From NCBI GenBank assembly GCA_016946835.1, contig JACVTC010000069.1, forward strand, positions 840,001 through 902,000: 62,000 bases of DNA, in the 5' to 3' direction. A model generated the notes under the pieces. It had not been told where the DNA came from. It searched no databases and worked only from the letters and a program-made list of their open reading frames with translations. Each line of letters begins with the position of its first letter. Position 1 is the first letter of the stretch. This DNA comes from Neocallimastix lanati (nom. inval.). Lineage: Eukaryota; Neocallimastigomycota; Neocallimastigomycetes; Neocallimastigales; Neocallimastigaceae. A program made the translations under genes and the position numbers. Shown here in pieces: positions 45,444 through 56,902 of this stretch.

Positions 45444-45775
45444 TGTAACGAATCCTAGAGTGGTAGACTCTGGGGAGAAATTAAGATTTAGTAGAAGGGG
45501 ATAGGTATTACCCTGCTTAAATCTTAATTTAATTAATTTTTACTATATATATATATATATCTATTTTTTTTTTTTTTATTTTTTTTATTAAAATTTTCTT
45601 TTTTAATGATTTTTAATTACTAAATAATTAATAATTTTTAATAAAAAATTTTTTTTTATAATAAAATTTAATTAAAAATTTTAATAATAAATTTTTATAA
45701 TAATATTTAATTAAGAATTAGAAAAGTACTATAAAGTATGGAATTATTAATAATATTTTATAACAAAATAAAGGT
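45444..45775 (-). repeat. Possible 3' LTR of second gypsy lineage
   Basis: It begins TGTAACGAATCC, like the TGTAACGAAA ends of families E and F. It contains AGAGTGGTAGACTCT and a TTAAGATTTA/TAAATCTTAA inverted pair around 28 bases. It lies just downstream of a reverse-strand gypsy pol relic. The far end was not defined and there is no second copy in the window. Confidence 0.35.
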
Positions 45776-46910
45776 TATTAATCCATTCTTTACCATGGTG
45801 CACCCTCTAAAATTCAAACTACATGGAAGCTGAGCTATACTTGACTATAGTCTTCAAATGAACATTCCTATTCATTTGAATTCAGGAATTTGGATCAGCC
45901 AAGGTAAAGGTAACCGTATTAAATTGTTTTTTTTTTTATAACTTTAAGAGGACTAACAAAATAAGGTTCTAGTTTGGTTCTCGAAAAATTTCTAACTAAA
46001 ACCAAATCTCCTTTCCTAATTTTTTTTACTAGGTCAGTACTTCTACTTTTTATAACGAATTGGATGATCCTTTGTGGTTTCTAAATCTTCTTGGAGTAAT
46101 ACACCTTCAATACCTTCATAGGAAGCATCCATTCTAATTATAAACCTTTCATTAAAACTCGGATATTTTAAAATCGGAACATTTATTAATTTTTTCTTTC
46201 AACATATCAAAATTTTGTTGATGATCAGTATTCCATTTATATTTAACATTCTTTCTTAATAATTTATATAAAGGAGCAGAGATTTGAGAATATTTCATCA
46301 ATAAAGTTTCTATACTATCCTACTGCTCCATGAAAAGATCGTAATTCATAATTCATGAACATCAACAGGTGCTACCCACTCCTTGATAGCTTTAATTTTG
46401 CTATCCTGGGGACTTAAACCTGTCACTGATGCCTTATACCCTAAGACTTCTACCTCATTCTGCATAAAAGTACATTCTTTAATATTAATCTTTAATTTAT
46501 GTTAGTGAAACACTTCCAACACTGGTATAATATGACTCAAATATTCGCTTATACTTTTGGAATATATCAAAATATCTTCTATAAAGTTAAAGACGAACTT
46601 TCCTTTAAATTGGGAAAAGAATCCTATTCATTTTCCTTTGAAATGTGGCTGGGGCTCCGGTTAAGACAAATGGAATAACCTTGAATTGACAGCTACCAAG
46701 TTTTGTGGTGAAATCTGTAATTTCTATTCAACACATTCCTCATCCATCAAAATTTGGTGATAACCAGAGTAAAGATCCATCGTTATAAAGATCTTTGCCC
46801 CATCTAAACATTCAAATATCTCATCTATGTAAAGGTAATGAATAAGAATCTTTAACCATTAAATCATTAACCTTATGATAGTCAATACATAATCGGTACT
46901 AACACTATTG
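45776..46910 (-). pseudogene. Gypsy pol relic of a second lineage
   Basis: Reverse-strand frames give RT motifs: AKIFITMDLYSGYHQI, a catalytic FIEDILIYSK where Glu replaces the first Asp of FIDD, and LGYKASVTGLSPQDSK. A thumb/connection follows, then an RNase H start (MDASYEGIEGVLLQE), broken by many stops. Integrase is missing; a late pol tail is joined directly. It is distinct in sequence from copy G. Confidence 0.8.
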
Positions 46911-46911
46911 G

Positions 46912-48100
46912 TGATAACCATTCGGAACAAGAAGTACCTGCTTTATTATTGATATTTATATTTATGTAATTTATATCGAAATTTAGTTCATTTAAAACAT
47001 TCAAATACAAAATGCATTGTTTGCTACATTCACTCAGACTGTAGTACTCCGATTCTGCTGTTGAGGTGGAAACACAATTTTGCAGCTTTGAACACCTACT
47101 TGTTGGTGCATTACATATTGATACTAAAAAACCTGTAATTGATTTTCTCTTCTGAATATCACCTGCATAGTCAGCATCGACAAATGCTATAACTTTGGAG
47201 TTCTTTGTAAAAATTTAAACAATAGTTTATTGTTCCTTTTAATTATCGTATAATCGTGGTAACATTTATCCAATCTTTCATGTTAGGATTTTTTAATTTT
47301 CTTACTGCCTTATATACAGCAAAAAGTATATATGGTCTAGTATTTATTGCCAAGTACAAAAGGCTTTCTATGGCACCTTTGTACTAGGTTTCATTAACTG
47401 GATTTTTACAATGTACTTTGTCTTCAATTGGTTGTAAATTTCTTATAGGATATGAATTTATCATATCATATTTTTCCAGAAGTTCCAATAAATATCTGCG
47501 TTGGCTTAAAAAGTATCCATGTTTATGTTTAATGAATTTTATTCCAATCATGAAATTAATATCTCCAATTTCTTTTATTTTGAAGTTTTCCTTTATTTTG
47601 TTTTTTGTATTTAATATTTCTGAATAAATTCCTGATATTAAAATACCATCAACGTATACCCCTAATAAACATATAATATTTGTAAGAATTTCTTCTATAA
47701 TATAGAGGAATGATTCACTAATCAATCATTTAAATCCTATATTTGAAAGGAGCTTATTTAGTTCCTTATTTCATTCTCTACTACTCTGTTTAAGACAATA
47801 TATTGTTTTATTTAATTTCTAATATTTTTTATTGTAATCAAAGTGACCTTGTGGTGGTTTCATGAAAATTTTTTTAGTTAATTTTACGTTAAGGTAAGCA
47901 GCATTCACATTTATTTGCTCTATATTAAAATTCTTTTGAGCTTCAATGGATATGAATATTCTAATAAAGTCATTATTCAACGTTGGGGAAAAGGTGTCTT
48001 GAAAGTCAATTCCAATTTTTTGAGTGAATCCATTTGCGACTAGTCTTGATTTTCTTTTAATTATGCTTCCATTAAAGTCCTTTTTATATTTGAATATCTT
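46912..48100 (-). pseudogene. Ty1/copia pol relic
   Basis: Reverse-strand frames read in order: KSRLVANGFTQKIGIDFQDT (start of the copia RT), MKPPQGHFDYNKKY, then 47384-47725 with the catalytic YVDD changed to YVDG (GVYVDGILISG). GYFLSQRRYLLELLEKYD follows, and then RNase H (KSITGFL, STAESEYYSL). It breaks off at 46911, where gypsy RT of another element starts. Stops and the lost catalytic Asp show it is dead. Confidence 0.85.
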
Positions 48101-49307
48101 TTTTTTACTTAATATTAAATAAATTATAATACTTATATAATATTATGATAATTAACTTGTTCAATTATAAATATAGTTTATTGTTTATTTTGTTTAAAAT
48201 ATTCAATAATTAACGTAATGAAAATAGATAAACAAATTCTATTAATGTTTGAGATTTCCCTATCTCTCAACAGATGGTGTAAAGCCTTTATCAAAAAAGT
48301 CAAACATAATAAAATTTTTGCTTCTATTTATTCTTTATTTGATAACATTTTAATTAATATTTTTCAATAATATATAATATTTTAAAAATTTTTTCCTATT
48401 TTTGTTATTTTTTACGTAACATTATATTAAAATTTATTCCAATATATTAAGGTTTTATTTTTCTTTTTGAAATATTTATTAATTATTTTATTTCTTAAAT
48501 ATAATTTCCTTTTTTAAATTTTATAATCATTTATTTTACTTTTTTAAATATTTTATATTTTCTAATATATTATTATTTATTTTATTTATGTTAAAATTCT
48601 TAGTTTTATTTATATATATATAATATTTTCTATTTAATTTACACTTTTTTTTATTTTCGTTTCATTTTTGTTTTTATTAATTAAATTACTATTATTTTTA
48701 ATTATTCATTATTTATTTTACTTTGTATTATATTCTTAAATTCACTTTAAAGAAAATTTTAATTTAGTTTATAAAAATTTAATAATATAAAAAAAAAAAA
48801 ATAATAATAATTACAAAAAAAACGGATTATTCATATAAATAAAATATTTTTTATATTTTGTGTTCTCCACTACATGATTTACAAAATTTAAGATTGTAGT
48901 ATTTATTATATAATAATTTATATAAATAATTAATAACAGAATTAAATCAATTTAATTTTTTTTCTGCATTTTACTCCTTATATATTTAATTTAATTTAAT
49001 ATAAATAATTTTTAATATTAAATTAAAATGAGTAATGATTTATATAATATTTTAGGTTGATACTTTAGAACGTTTATATTAGAATTTAAATTTTTTTATA
49101 TTAATAAATTTTATAGAATGAGTATTTAAATTTCTATAATACTTTTTTTAGTAATTAATACTCTATTATATTATTATTTTTATGGTGTTATTTTATATAT
49201 ATTGCCTCAAAGTATTATATAGATTTTTTTTTTTTTTTTTTTAATTTTTTTTTTAAACCTCATAAAACTAGAAAAAAAATAATTACAAAAGAAGAATATT
49301 AATAAAA
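48101..49307. other. AT-rich intergenic region
   Basis: No gene recognised. A short GC-richer segment near 48245-48300 may be decayed copia sequence. Confidence 0.55.
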
Positions 49308-49874
49308 ATGGTAGAAAACATGAAAAGTATTTGTGTAATAGATGAAAAGTATGTTTCAAAAAATCGTACTTTTTATAAAATTGAAAATTTAGCAAAATAT
49401 TTATCCAAAATTAATTGTAATATTTATAATAATAAAGAAAAAAAAATTTATCATTGTGAAAAGGATAAATTTTTAGATGTAGAACATAACACTTTGTTCG
49501 AATATAAAGTAAATTCGTATTTAACATCAACTGATTTAAATATTTTTATACCAAAATCCAATAATAATAATGTCACTTTTAAAAGTAAAGCTGGTCTCAA
49601 TATTGATATAAATTTTTTCAATAAAGCTACTAATGAAAATACTATTTTAAAAGTAAAAAATCACTTTTTAAAAAGTAATATAGAAATTTATGATGAAAAT
49701 AAGTCTTTAATTATTTGTTCAGTTAAAAAGGATGACATGCTAGGTCAAAATTATACTATAGAAATTACCGAAGGAATCGATACAATTTTTATGTTAATTG
49801 TTGTTATTGTATTAATAAATGTTATAAAAAGTAAAAAAGCTGGTGTTGGTTCTGCTTCTTCTATTTTGGTTTAA
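49308..49874 (+). CDS. LURP-one-related / Tubby C-terminal-like protein
   Basis: 188 codons without introns; the ATG sits in AAAATGG context. The protein has the alternating beta-strand pattern of the LOR/Tubby-like fold. Paired strands around residues 20-60 and 85-150 (ILKVKNHFLKSNIEIYDE, then SVKKDDMLGQNYTIEI) lead into a closing hydrophobic helix (GIDTIFMLIVVIVLINVI, ~155-172). That helix corresponds to the central helix of LURP-one proteins. The length fits the family (~190-220). Role in fungi is unknown; Tubby-like folds can bind phosphoinositides or act like scramblases. A short Lys/Gly/Ser tail follows. Recognition is by pattern only. Confidence 0.65.
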   Translation: MVENMKSICVIDEKYVSKNRTFYKIENLAKYLSKINCNIYNNKEKKIYHCEKDKFLDVEHNTLFEYKVNSYLTSTDLNIFIPKSNNNNVTFKSKAGLNIDINFFNKATNENTILKVKNHFLKSNIEIYDENKSLIICSVKKDDMLGQNYTIEITEGIDTIFMLIVVIVLINVIKSKKAGVGSASSILV

Positions 49875-49898
49875 AATATTAAAATTTATAAATTTATT

Positions 49899-49904
49899 AA
49901 TAAA
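49899..49904 (+). terminator. Candidate polyadenylation signal
   Basis: AATAAA lies 25 bases after the LURP-one gene stop codon. Confidence 0.35.
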
Positions 49905-52155
49905 AAATGTATAAATATTATAAAAATAAAACTTATTATAATATTTTATTTATTTCATTATATTTTTTATATCTTATGAAGTAAAATATAATTTATAAAG
50001 TAATTTATTTTTATAATAATCTCTAGTATATTTATTATTCAATTAACTATTCTAATTAGTTAATTGAATATTTAATCTTAATTTTATTTTTATGTGTAAA
50101 AAAATATGTAAAATAGGAATTGTACGTTAGAAAAGTTTATTTTTTATTTTAAATATTTAAATACGTCAATTACAATAAATTATACTAAAAACTATAAAGA
50201 ATAAAATAGTTCTTTTTTTTTTTTTTTATTATTATAACTATAATACTGTTGTAATTTGTAAAAAAAAACATGTCTAGTTTTTCGGTATATATTTTTTAAT
50301 TTTTATTAATTTTTGATAAATAGTAGTATGATTACTTTTAAAAAAAAAATAAAAATAAAAATAATATCAATGACATAATAATATATATAATTCAAAGTAA
50401 TTTAACATTTAAAATTTCAACATAATAAGAAATAATATAAAAATTAAAATTTAAATAAAATAAGAATAAAAATAAAAAATAAAATAAAATAAAAATAAAA
50501 TTAAAAATAAAAATAAATTACAAAAAAAAAAAAAAAAAAAAAAAAAAGAAAAAAAGAAAAAAAGAAAAAAAAGAAAAAATAAAGAATAAATATAGAAAAA
50601 AAAAAAAAATAAAAGCAAAAGTTAAATTAGAATAAAAGTGAAAATAAAAATAAAAGTAAAATATGCATATTTAAAAAAATTTTATTTTTCAAAGAAATAA
50701 AGAAATAAAAATAATAAAAACAGGAAAAAAATTAAGTTTAACTTAATATTATACCAAATAATGTGTATATATTATTATTTTTGGGTTATTATATCTTATT
50801 TATGAATTTATATATATATATATATTTTTTTTTATTTTTTTATTTATTTTTTTACTTGGTTTAATTATTAATTGACTATTTAATTTTTAATGTTTCTTAA
50901 TTAACATATATATTTATTTATTTATTATTTATTTTTTTATTTTTTATTTTATTTATTTATTTTTTTTTTTTTACTTTTTACTTTTTATTTTATTTTTTAT
51001 TTTTTTATTTTATTTTATTTTATTTTTTTTTTTTTATTTTTTTTTTTTTTTTTTGCTATAATAAAGTATTTTAAGCAAATTTCTAATACCAATTCACTTT
51101 TAACATAAAATGTCATATCAAATTTGAATTCACATTTAATTCTTCCATTCCAAAAAAAAAAAAAAAATAATCATAATAATTCATTTACTTTTAATCTTAG
51201 CAAATAAACTCTAAATTCAACAATTTCAATATGTGGCTTGATTTCTATATATTAATTATGTTTATAATTAATAATAAATTTTATAGCATAAATCAATGTT
51301 TTAATTATATTCTTATTATTTTATATTTATATTTATATAGTTATTAAATATTTCCTTAAGTAATAATTATTAATAGTTTATTCTAATCACAAGAACAATT
51401 AATTAAATAGTTAATTATAACTAAATAACATAAAAATAAAGCATTTCTCGGATTTAAGAGACGTGTCGCTGTTGTGTTAAGTCTAGTTAAGATTAAAAGT
51501 TATATTGTGTTTAGTAATGCTTAGTTAGTTTGTAATTAAAAGTAAAAGAAAGTTGTTAAATAGCCTTTTTAAATATATTGTAGTTTTTATATAAAATTAA
51601 ATAAATAAATAAATAATAAACTAATAAATTTAATAAATAAATCCCAACAAAAGTACATCGAACTTTTGAGTTGTATATCATACATATTACATGGAACTCA
51701 CAACATTTTATAAAATTTAGCCAAATTAAAGAAATTAAAACTTTAATATATATAATTTAATGAGTATTTATTAACAAACTTTAAATAATATAGTATTTTA
51801 TTTAAGTTTCAATAAACTTAATTAAATCTATAGATTTTAAAATATAACCATTATAATTATTACATATTTAATATTTAATACAAAATAAATTGATAAAACC
51901 TAAAAATAAATAAAAAATAAATAAAAAAAAAATAATATAAATAAAAAATATATATATATATCTAATCATCCTTTCTCTCTCTCTTTTTTTTTTTTTTTAT
52001 TTTTTTTTTTATTTTTATTTTTTATTCAATATATCTACTATAGTAGTTAAAACAAAGTGAATTAAATAATTTTAAAATTAATTTATTTGAAAAATAAAAT
52101 ACCAATTCATTATATACAAATATAAATAAATATAAATTTTTATCAAAATTTCAAA
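49905..52155. other. AT-rich intergenic region
   Basis: Long A- and T-runs. 51255-51420 and 51595-51650 repeat 30740-31050. 51440-51560 is somewhat GC-richer but has no open frame. Confidence 0.55.
51255..51420 (+). repeat. Dispersed AT-rich repeat, copy 2
   Basis: Similar to 30740-30930 in the same orientation. A TATGTGGCTTG just upstream resembles the inner end of the MITE. Confidence 0.5.
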
Positions 52156-52326
52156 ATGAAAGATATAAAATATTATACTATTTTAATTTTAGCTTTATTA
52201 ATATTTATTTTTGGTAGCATAAAAGGTTATCTTGGTTTTGAAAATGCTATGAATGTTATATATGCAATATTAATTTCTTTATCGATATTTTTATTAGCGG
52301 TGCTTATTAATGAAAAAACAAAATAA
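52156..52326 (+). CDS. Small two-helix membrane protein (56 aa)
   Basis: ATG in CAAAATGAAAG context, 56 codons, TAA stop. Two hydrophobic segments (residues ~7-19 and ~33-50) are joined by a short loop with Gly-Tyr-Leu-Gly-Phe, and the C-terminus is charged (NEKTK). The overall shape resembles DUF1328-type small membrane proteins, but that link is weak. In DNA this AT-rich a 56-codon frame could be chance. Clean amphipathic boundaries and the Gly/Phe loop argue for a real gene. Confidence 0.45.
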   Translation: MKDIKYYTILILALLIFIFGSIKGYLGFENAMNVIYAILISLSIFLLAVLINEKTK

Positions 52327-52860
52327 ATATTATATTTTAATATATAAAATAATATAAAATAATAATAAATATTGTTTAAATATAATAAAATTAATAAATA
52401 ATAAATAGTTTAGAATTATATAAAATTAAAAATAAAAATTATTTATGAAAAAATAAAAACTATATTATTTTTCATCTCCAAAAATTTTATAAATAAATAT
52501 TAAAATTCGTTTAATAATATTAATATTAAAATATTTTATTTTTTCTTTTTATTTTTTTTATTTTTTTAAATAAATTAATAAATAACAAAAAAAAATCAAA
52601 AAAAATAGAAAAAAAAAAAAAAAAAAGAATAAAAAAAAAATTAAAAAAAAGGAAAAAAAAAAAATAAAAAAATAAAAAAAATAAAAAAAAATAAAAAAAA
52701 AATAAAAAATAAAAAAAATAAAAAAAAAATAAAAAAAAAATAAAAAATAAAAAAAAAGTAATAAATATAATAAAAATAAATTTAAAAAAAAAAAATTAAT
52801 TATATTCCGAAAACAATAAAAATAAAAATATATGGTATAAAATAAACTACAATATCTTAT
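52327..52860. repeat. AT-rich spacer with A5-10T microsatellite
   Basis: 52600-52760 is an A-tract/T array like 420-760. Confidence 0.75.
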
Positions 52861-53745
52861 AAAATGGATGATTTTTATAAGTATGTTGTATATTTAGAAT
52901 CTCAATATTGTTGTGGTGAACTTCTTGCGAATGACATTATTTTAGTTGCTCCAACTGAATAAGCTCTTAAGAAAATTTTGAATAAGGTTCATATATGGGC
53001 TATTAAAAATGAAATGACTTTTGGAATTAATAAGTGTGATACTCTTGTTGTAAACCCAATCTACTTTCTTAAACCGGTAAATTACGAAGATACATCTTTC
53101 TTTATTGGTTGTAACAAGTTACCTAAAACTGACAACTATACTTATCTTGGTATTCCTTTTGATAATTTTTTATCGTTGAAACTTATTCAATTCAAATTAA
53201 ACAGTAATTAAAATGTTAAGTTAAAACTCGTACTTTCAATTTCTTATAAATAAATTATTCCTTTCCCATTGAAAAAATATGTTTTAATTTAGTTTATTCT
53301 TAGTATCGGTTTATATTATTCTCCTCTCTTTGGTTCAAATAAAAGCTGATGCTTTAAAGCTCAAAAAATTATTAACAGAGGACTTTATTGGATTTATGGA
53401 TTTAAATATCGTAGCTCTTATGCTAGTCTCTACGATATTACTCTTGAATTGAGAATACCTGCTCTTTCAGCTATCCGTGCTATATCTCAATTACACTGTT
53501 TCAGAAAATGAAAAAACTCATAATGTATTATTAATCATCTCACAAGTAAAATTCTTACTATGTCATATTACTCAAGGACTAAAGAATCAAGGACTTTCGA
53601 TATGAAATTTAATCGTAAAAAGGTAAGCAAAATAAAAATATTTTATTGGGAAAGAGATGTCTTCAAACCGTCAAAAGCTAAAAAAAAAAAGCAATTACTT
53701 ATAAGGAAAATGATTTTGGATTTATTTCAGAAATCAAAGACTTAA
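52861..53745 (+). pseudogene. LINE-type reverse transcriptase relic
   Basis: Frames read GELLANDIILVAPTE, the catalytic FADD box of non-LTR reverse transcriptases decayed to AND. MTFGINKCDTLVVNP and YTYLGIPFDNFLSLK (thumb region) follow. A later segment with NRGLYWIYGFKYRSSYASLYD is typical of LINE RT C-termini. A stop at 52960-52962 and several frameshifts break it. The endonuclease and the RT N-terminus are absent, as expected for a 5'-truncated LINE. The tail after 53560 is basic. Confidence 0.8.
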
Positions 53746-54367
53746 CATTTTAATATCCTAAGTATCAATTAGGATTCTTTTTTTGGATTTCTCGAATAAG
53801 TTGTGGTTTTTAAATTTGGCATTAGTATTTCCGTTAAAAGAAAAATAGTCTCAAAAGATTGCCCTAAATGTTAAGTATGAAAGAATAATTAAAAATCAGA
53901 AATAATAATAAAAAAAATTAATTTAATAAAATTTTAAAGATAATTTCAAAAAAAAAATAATTATAAAATTGTTATTATCTTATCTATTTGATACAAATTT
54001 AAATTTTCTATTTGACTTCTATTTAAATTAAAAGAATATTATGGATTTGTGTTGTTATTTTTTAAGTTTATATGAAGATATACTTATTTTATTGGTATTA
54101 ATTTTAAAAAATAAGTAATTTATTAATATATCTATACAAATGACCATGATTACGTAAAATTATTATTTAATTTTATAATTATAACTTTAATTAGAAGTAT
54201 TTTAAGCTATGTTAAAATATGAAATTTTACAAAGTATAAAAAAAAATAATATAAAAAATACATAAAAGAAATATATATTCTTATTAATTTTTAAAAATTA
54301 ATTTTTAAAATATATTTATATTCTTATTTTTAATTAAATATATTTTTTATTCTCTTTTTCTTAAAAT

Positions 54368-54415
<48 letters not shown>

Positions 54416-54419
54416 TTAA
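53746..54419. other. AT-rich spacer ending in poly-T
   Basis: No gene recognised. A pure T run of about 45 bases lies near 54369-54413. Confidence 0.6.
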
Positions 54420-55854
54420 AAATATTTCCGTAATACCATACCATTACCATCATCCCACAGAATTATCATTAAAATTACATAATAAAAATGTATTTAGATT
54501 TCTATTAGATAATCTATTAGTTAATTCATATTGTACTTTATTATCAGAGATTAATATTAAATTTCTATCAGTTATGACTAATTTAACTAAATTTACATTA
54601 GGAAATTCAAATACTACTTCTTCAGTTAACTTAACATGATCTCCATAAATTAATTTACCATCCAATATAATTAATGAATAATTATTACAATATAGCATTT
54701 CACCTTTTGTAAATGAATCATTCATATATAATTTGGATGAATATAATGGTCTATTATAGATATAATTATTACACCACTTATAATTTTAATACTAATGTTA
54801 TTTTATTATTAATATTATTATTAGTTACAGTTTCACCATTTTCATTTGTATAATTTATTTCATTAATTAAATTATACTCCTTAGAATTACCATCAATTAA
54901 TTCTAAACGTAATAATCTTCAGACTTATAAAACTCTTTATGTAAATATTTATCATCATTAATAACAATATAACCTGTATTATTAAATTTTAATGAATAAA
55001 TAGGATCAGTAATATTTAAATAATGTTGATTATTTAATAATTCCAGCTGGAATGAACCATATAATTTTCCATTAGAAGTTAGTTGTAACCATGGATGTTC
55101 ATTTTTTTCTATAGATGAAAGAGAAAAAACAGTATTACATTATTGGATATTAATTTATCACAGTCTTTATAGCCATGATATTTCCATATATAATTATTGA
55201 ATTTATTAGATAATAATAAAGCATTTATTTTACTATCATACTCTAATTTCATATTTCTAACATTATTAATGATAACATTTTTATTTATAGTAAAAGCGAT
55301 TTCATTTATACTCATTTGGTATACATGAGTAAGATAACCTTTATCTATTAGTTGTAAACCATAATCATTAGATATATATACAAATTTGTCTTTTTCTGTT
55401 TTAGAATATAATCTATCACATGTCGTAAAATTATTAGCTATAATTATTTTATCCATATATACTGATTCTTTATTTTCTAATAATGTTAATCTTTTTATTG
55501 GTTCATAAGCCCATTCAATTGTGTGACTTTTCATATCCATAATAATTATTTTAAAATCTTTATTTCTTAAATTTTCTTTAACCGTTAATGTATAATTTTT
55601 ATTACTAGGTAATACCGCAATATCTTTTGATCGATCTTTACAATTAATTTTAACCCATTATCTAAAAGTTTTAATTCTTTTGCTTCTTCACATGATTCAA
55701 TGGTATATTCATTATATCCTAATTTCCAAACTAACCGAGTTTCATTTAATGATAAATAAACAATATTATCATATTAATTTACTAATTTTTCTTCAGGTAA
55801 AAAATTATTATAATATAGATCTTTAATAATATTATAATGTTTTGGGTTGCTCAT
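54420..55854 (-). pseudogene. Beta-strand-rich protein, possibly lectin-like, broken
   Basis: Starts ATG at 55854 (MSNPKHYNIIKDLYY). It is interrupted by a TAA after about 26 codons and by frameshifts near 55635, 55125 and 54925. Joined blocks give roughly 450 residues of short strands separated by turns, with recurring elements such as ELKLLDNGLKLIVK, INALLLSNKFNNYIWKYHG and HPWLQLTSNGKLYGSF. These resemble the Asn/Asp-Gly turns and Trp of bulb-type lectin repeats, but the canonical QxDxNxVxY motif is not clear. It lies downstream of, and in the same sense as, the Cys-rich peptide gene. Confidence 0.45.
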
Positions 55855-55938
55855 AGCTATTTAAATAATAATATTTGTATTTATTTAATTTTATTTAATT
55901 TTATTTTTTATCCTTAAAAAATTAATATCTAATATTTC

Positions 55939-56442
55939 TTACATTTCCATTAAACAAGAACCGCAAGCACTACCAGTGGAAACAATAGTACCTATACATG
56001 CAGCAAGAGAAGCACCACAAGTTGCAAACATTGTACTATATAATGAAGCACAACAAATAACTGCAAGGAAATTACAATCTCTAATATCTAATTTGTTATT
56101 ATTAAATGATTTATTAGCTTTTTTTAAACTGCTTAATAAAATATCTTCATATTTTAATTGAAGTTCTTGTATATCCTCAAAACTTGTGATATTAAAATTA
56201 ATAATATCTGTATTAATTGAATAATTAACAGCATTAGATAACAAATTAGCAATTTGTTTATAGGTTATTTCTGAATTGTAATGTAAATTACAAACTTAAT
56301 GATAATCTATTAATTTGTTTAATTATTTACCAACCGACTCTAAATGATTTTCTTTTTCTAATTTTTTTGAAGCTATTGGAATACTTAATACAACAATAGC
56401 ATTAAGCAAAGCTACTAGTAAATTAATTAATGTAAATTTCAT
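55939..56442 (-). pseudogene. Secreted Cys-rich small protein, two premature stops
   Basis: The ATG at 56442 opens a clear signal peptide (MKFTLINLLVALLNAIVVLS). The frame continues without shift to 55939 but carries two TAA codons at about codons 40 and 48. The C-terminal 50 residues are hydrophobic, Ala/Gly/Ser-rich and have seven cysteines (C-x6-CC-x9-C-x6-C-x10-C-x2-C). Size (~165 residues), layout and Cys-rich tail echo the exon at 6061-6276. It is either a pseudogene by nonsense substitution or, less likely, the TAA-bearing part is an intron. Confidence 0.55.
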
Positions 56443-56902
56443 GTTATTTTTTTTTTTATAATTATTTAATTTTTAATAGTTTTTTTTATTTATAAATTTA
56501 TATTTACTTAATTTTTATAAGGAAAAAAAAAAATCATTTTATAAAAAATTTTGCATAGTATGAATAATTACAAAAATGATATTATAAAATAAAATATATT
56601 ATTTTATCTAATAATTTTATACGAGTACTAAAAATGAATTAAGTATTACATCTAAATCATTATATATATGTGTTTTTTTTAGTATCATTTATAGTTTTCT
56701 ACGTCACTTTTATAACTATAATTATTAATTTTTATAATTTCTTAATTATTGGAAATTGTTTAATAAAAAATTAAATTTTACTTATAAATAAATATGATAA
56801 ACAATTACTCAAAAAATTATTTTAACAAGCTATGTCTTGCTAATTAAAATATTAAATAAATTAATATCATTTGCAACCTCTTTGTTATTTACGTTAACAT
56901 AA
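56443..56902. other. Spacer between divergent broken genes
   Basis: AT-rich. No gene recognised. It presumably holds the promoters of the reverse gene at 56442 and the forward gene that begins near 56903. Confidence 0.5.
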
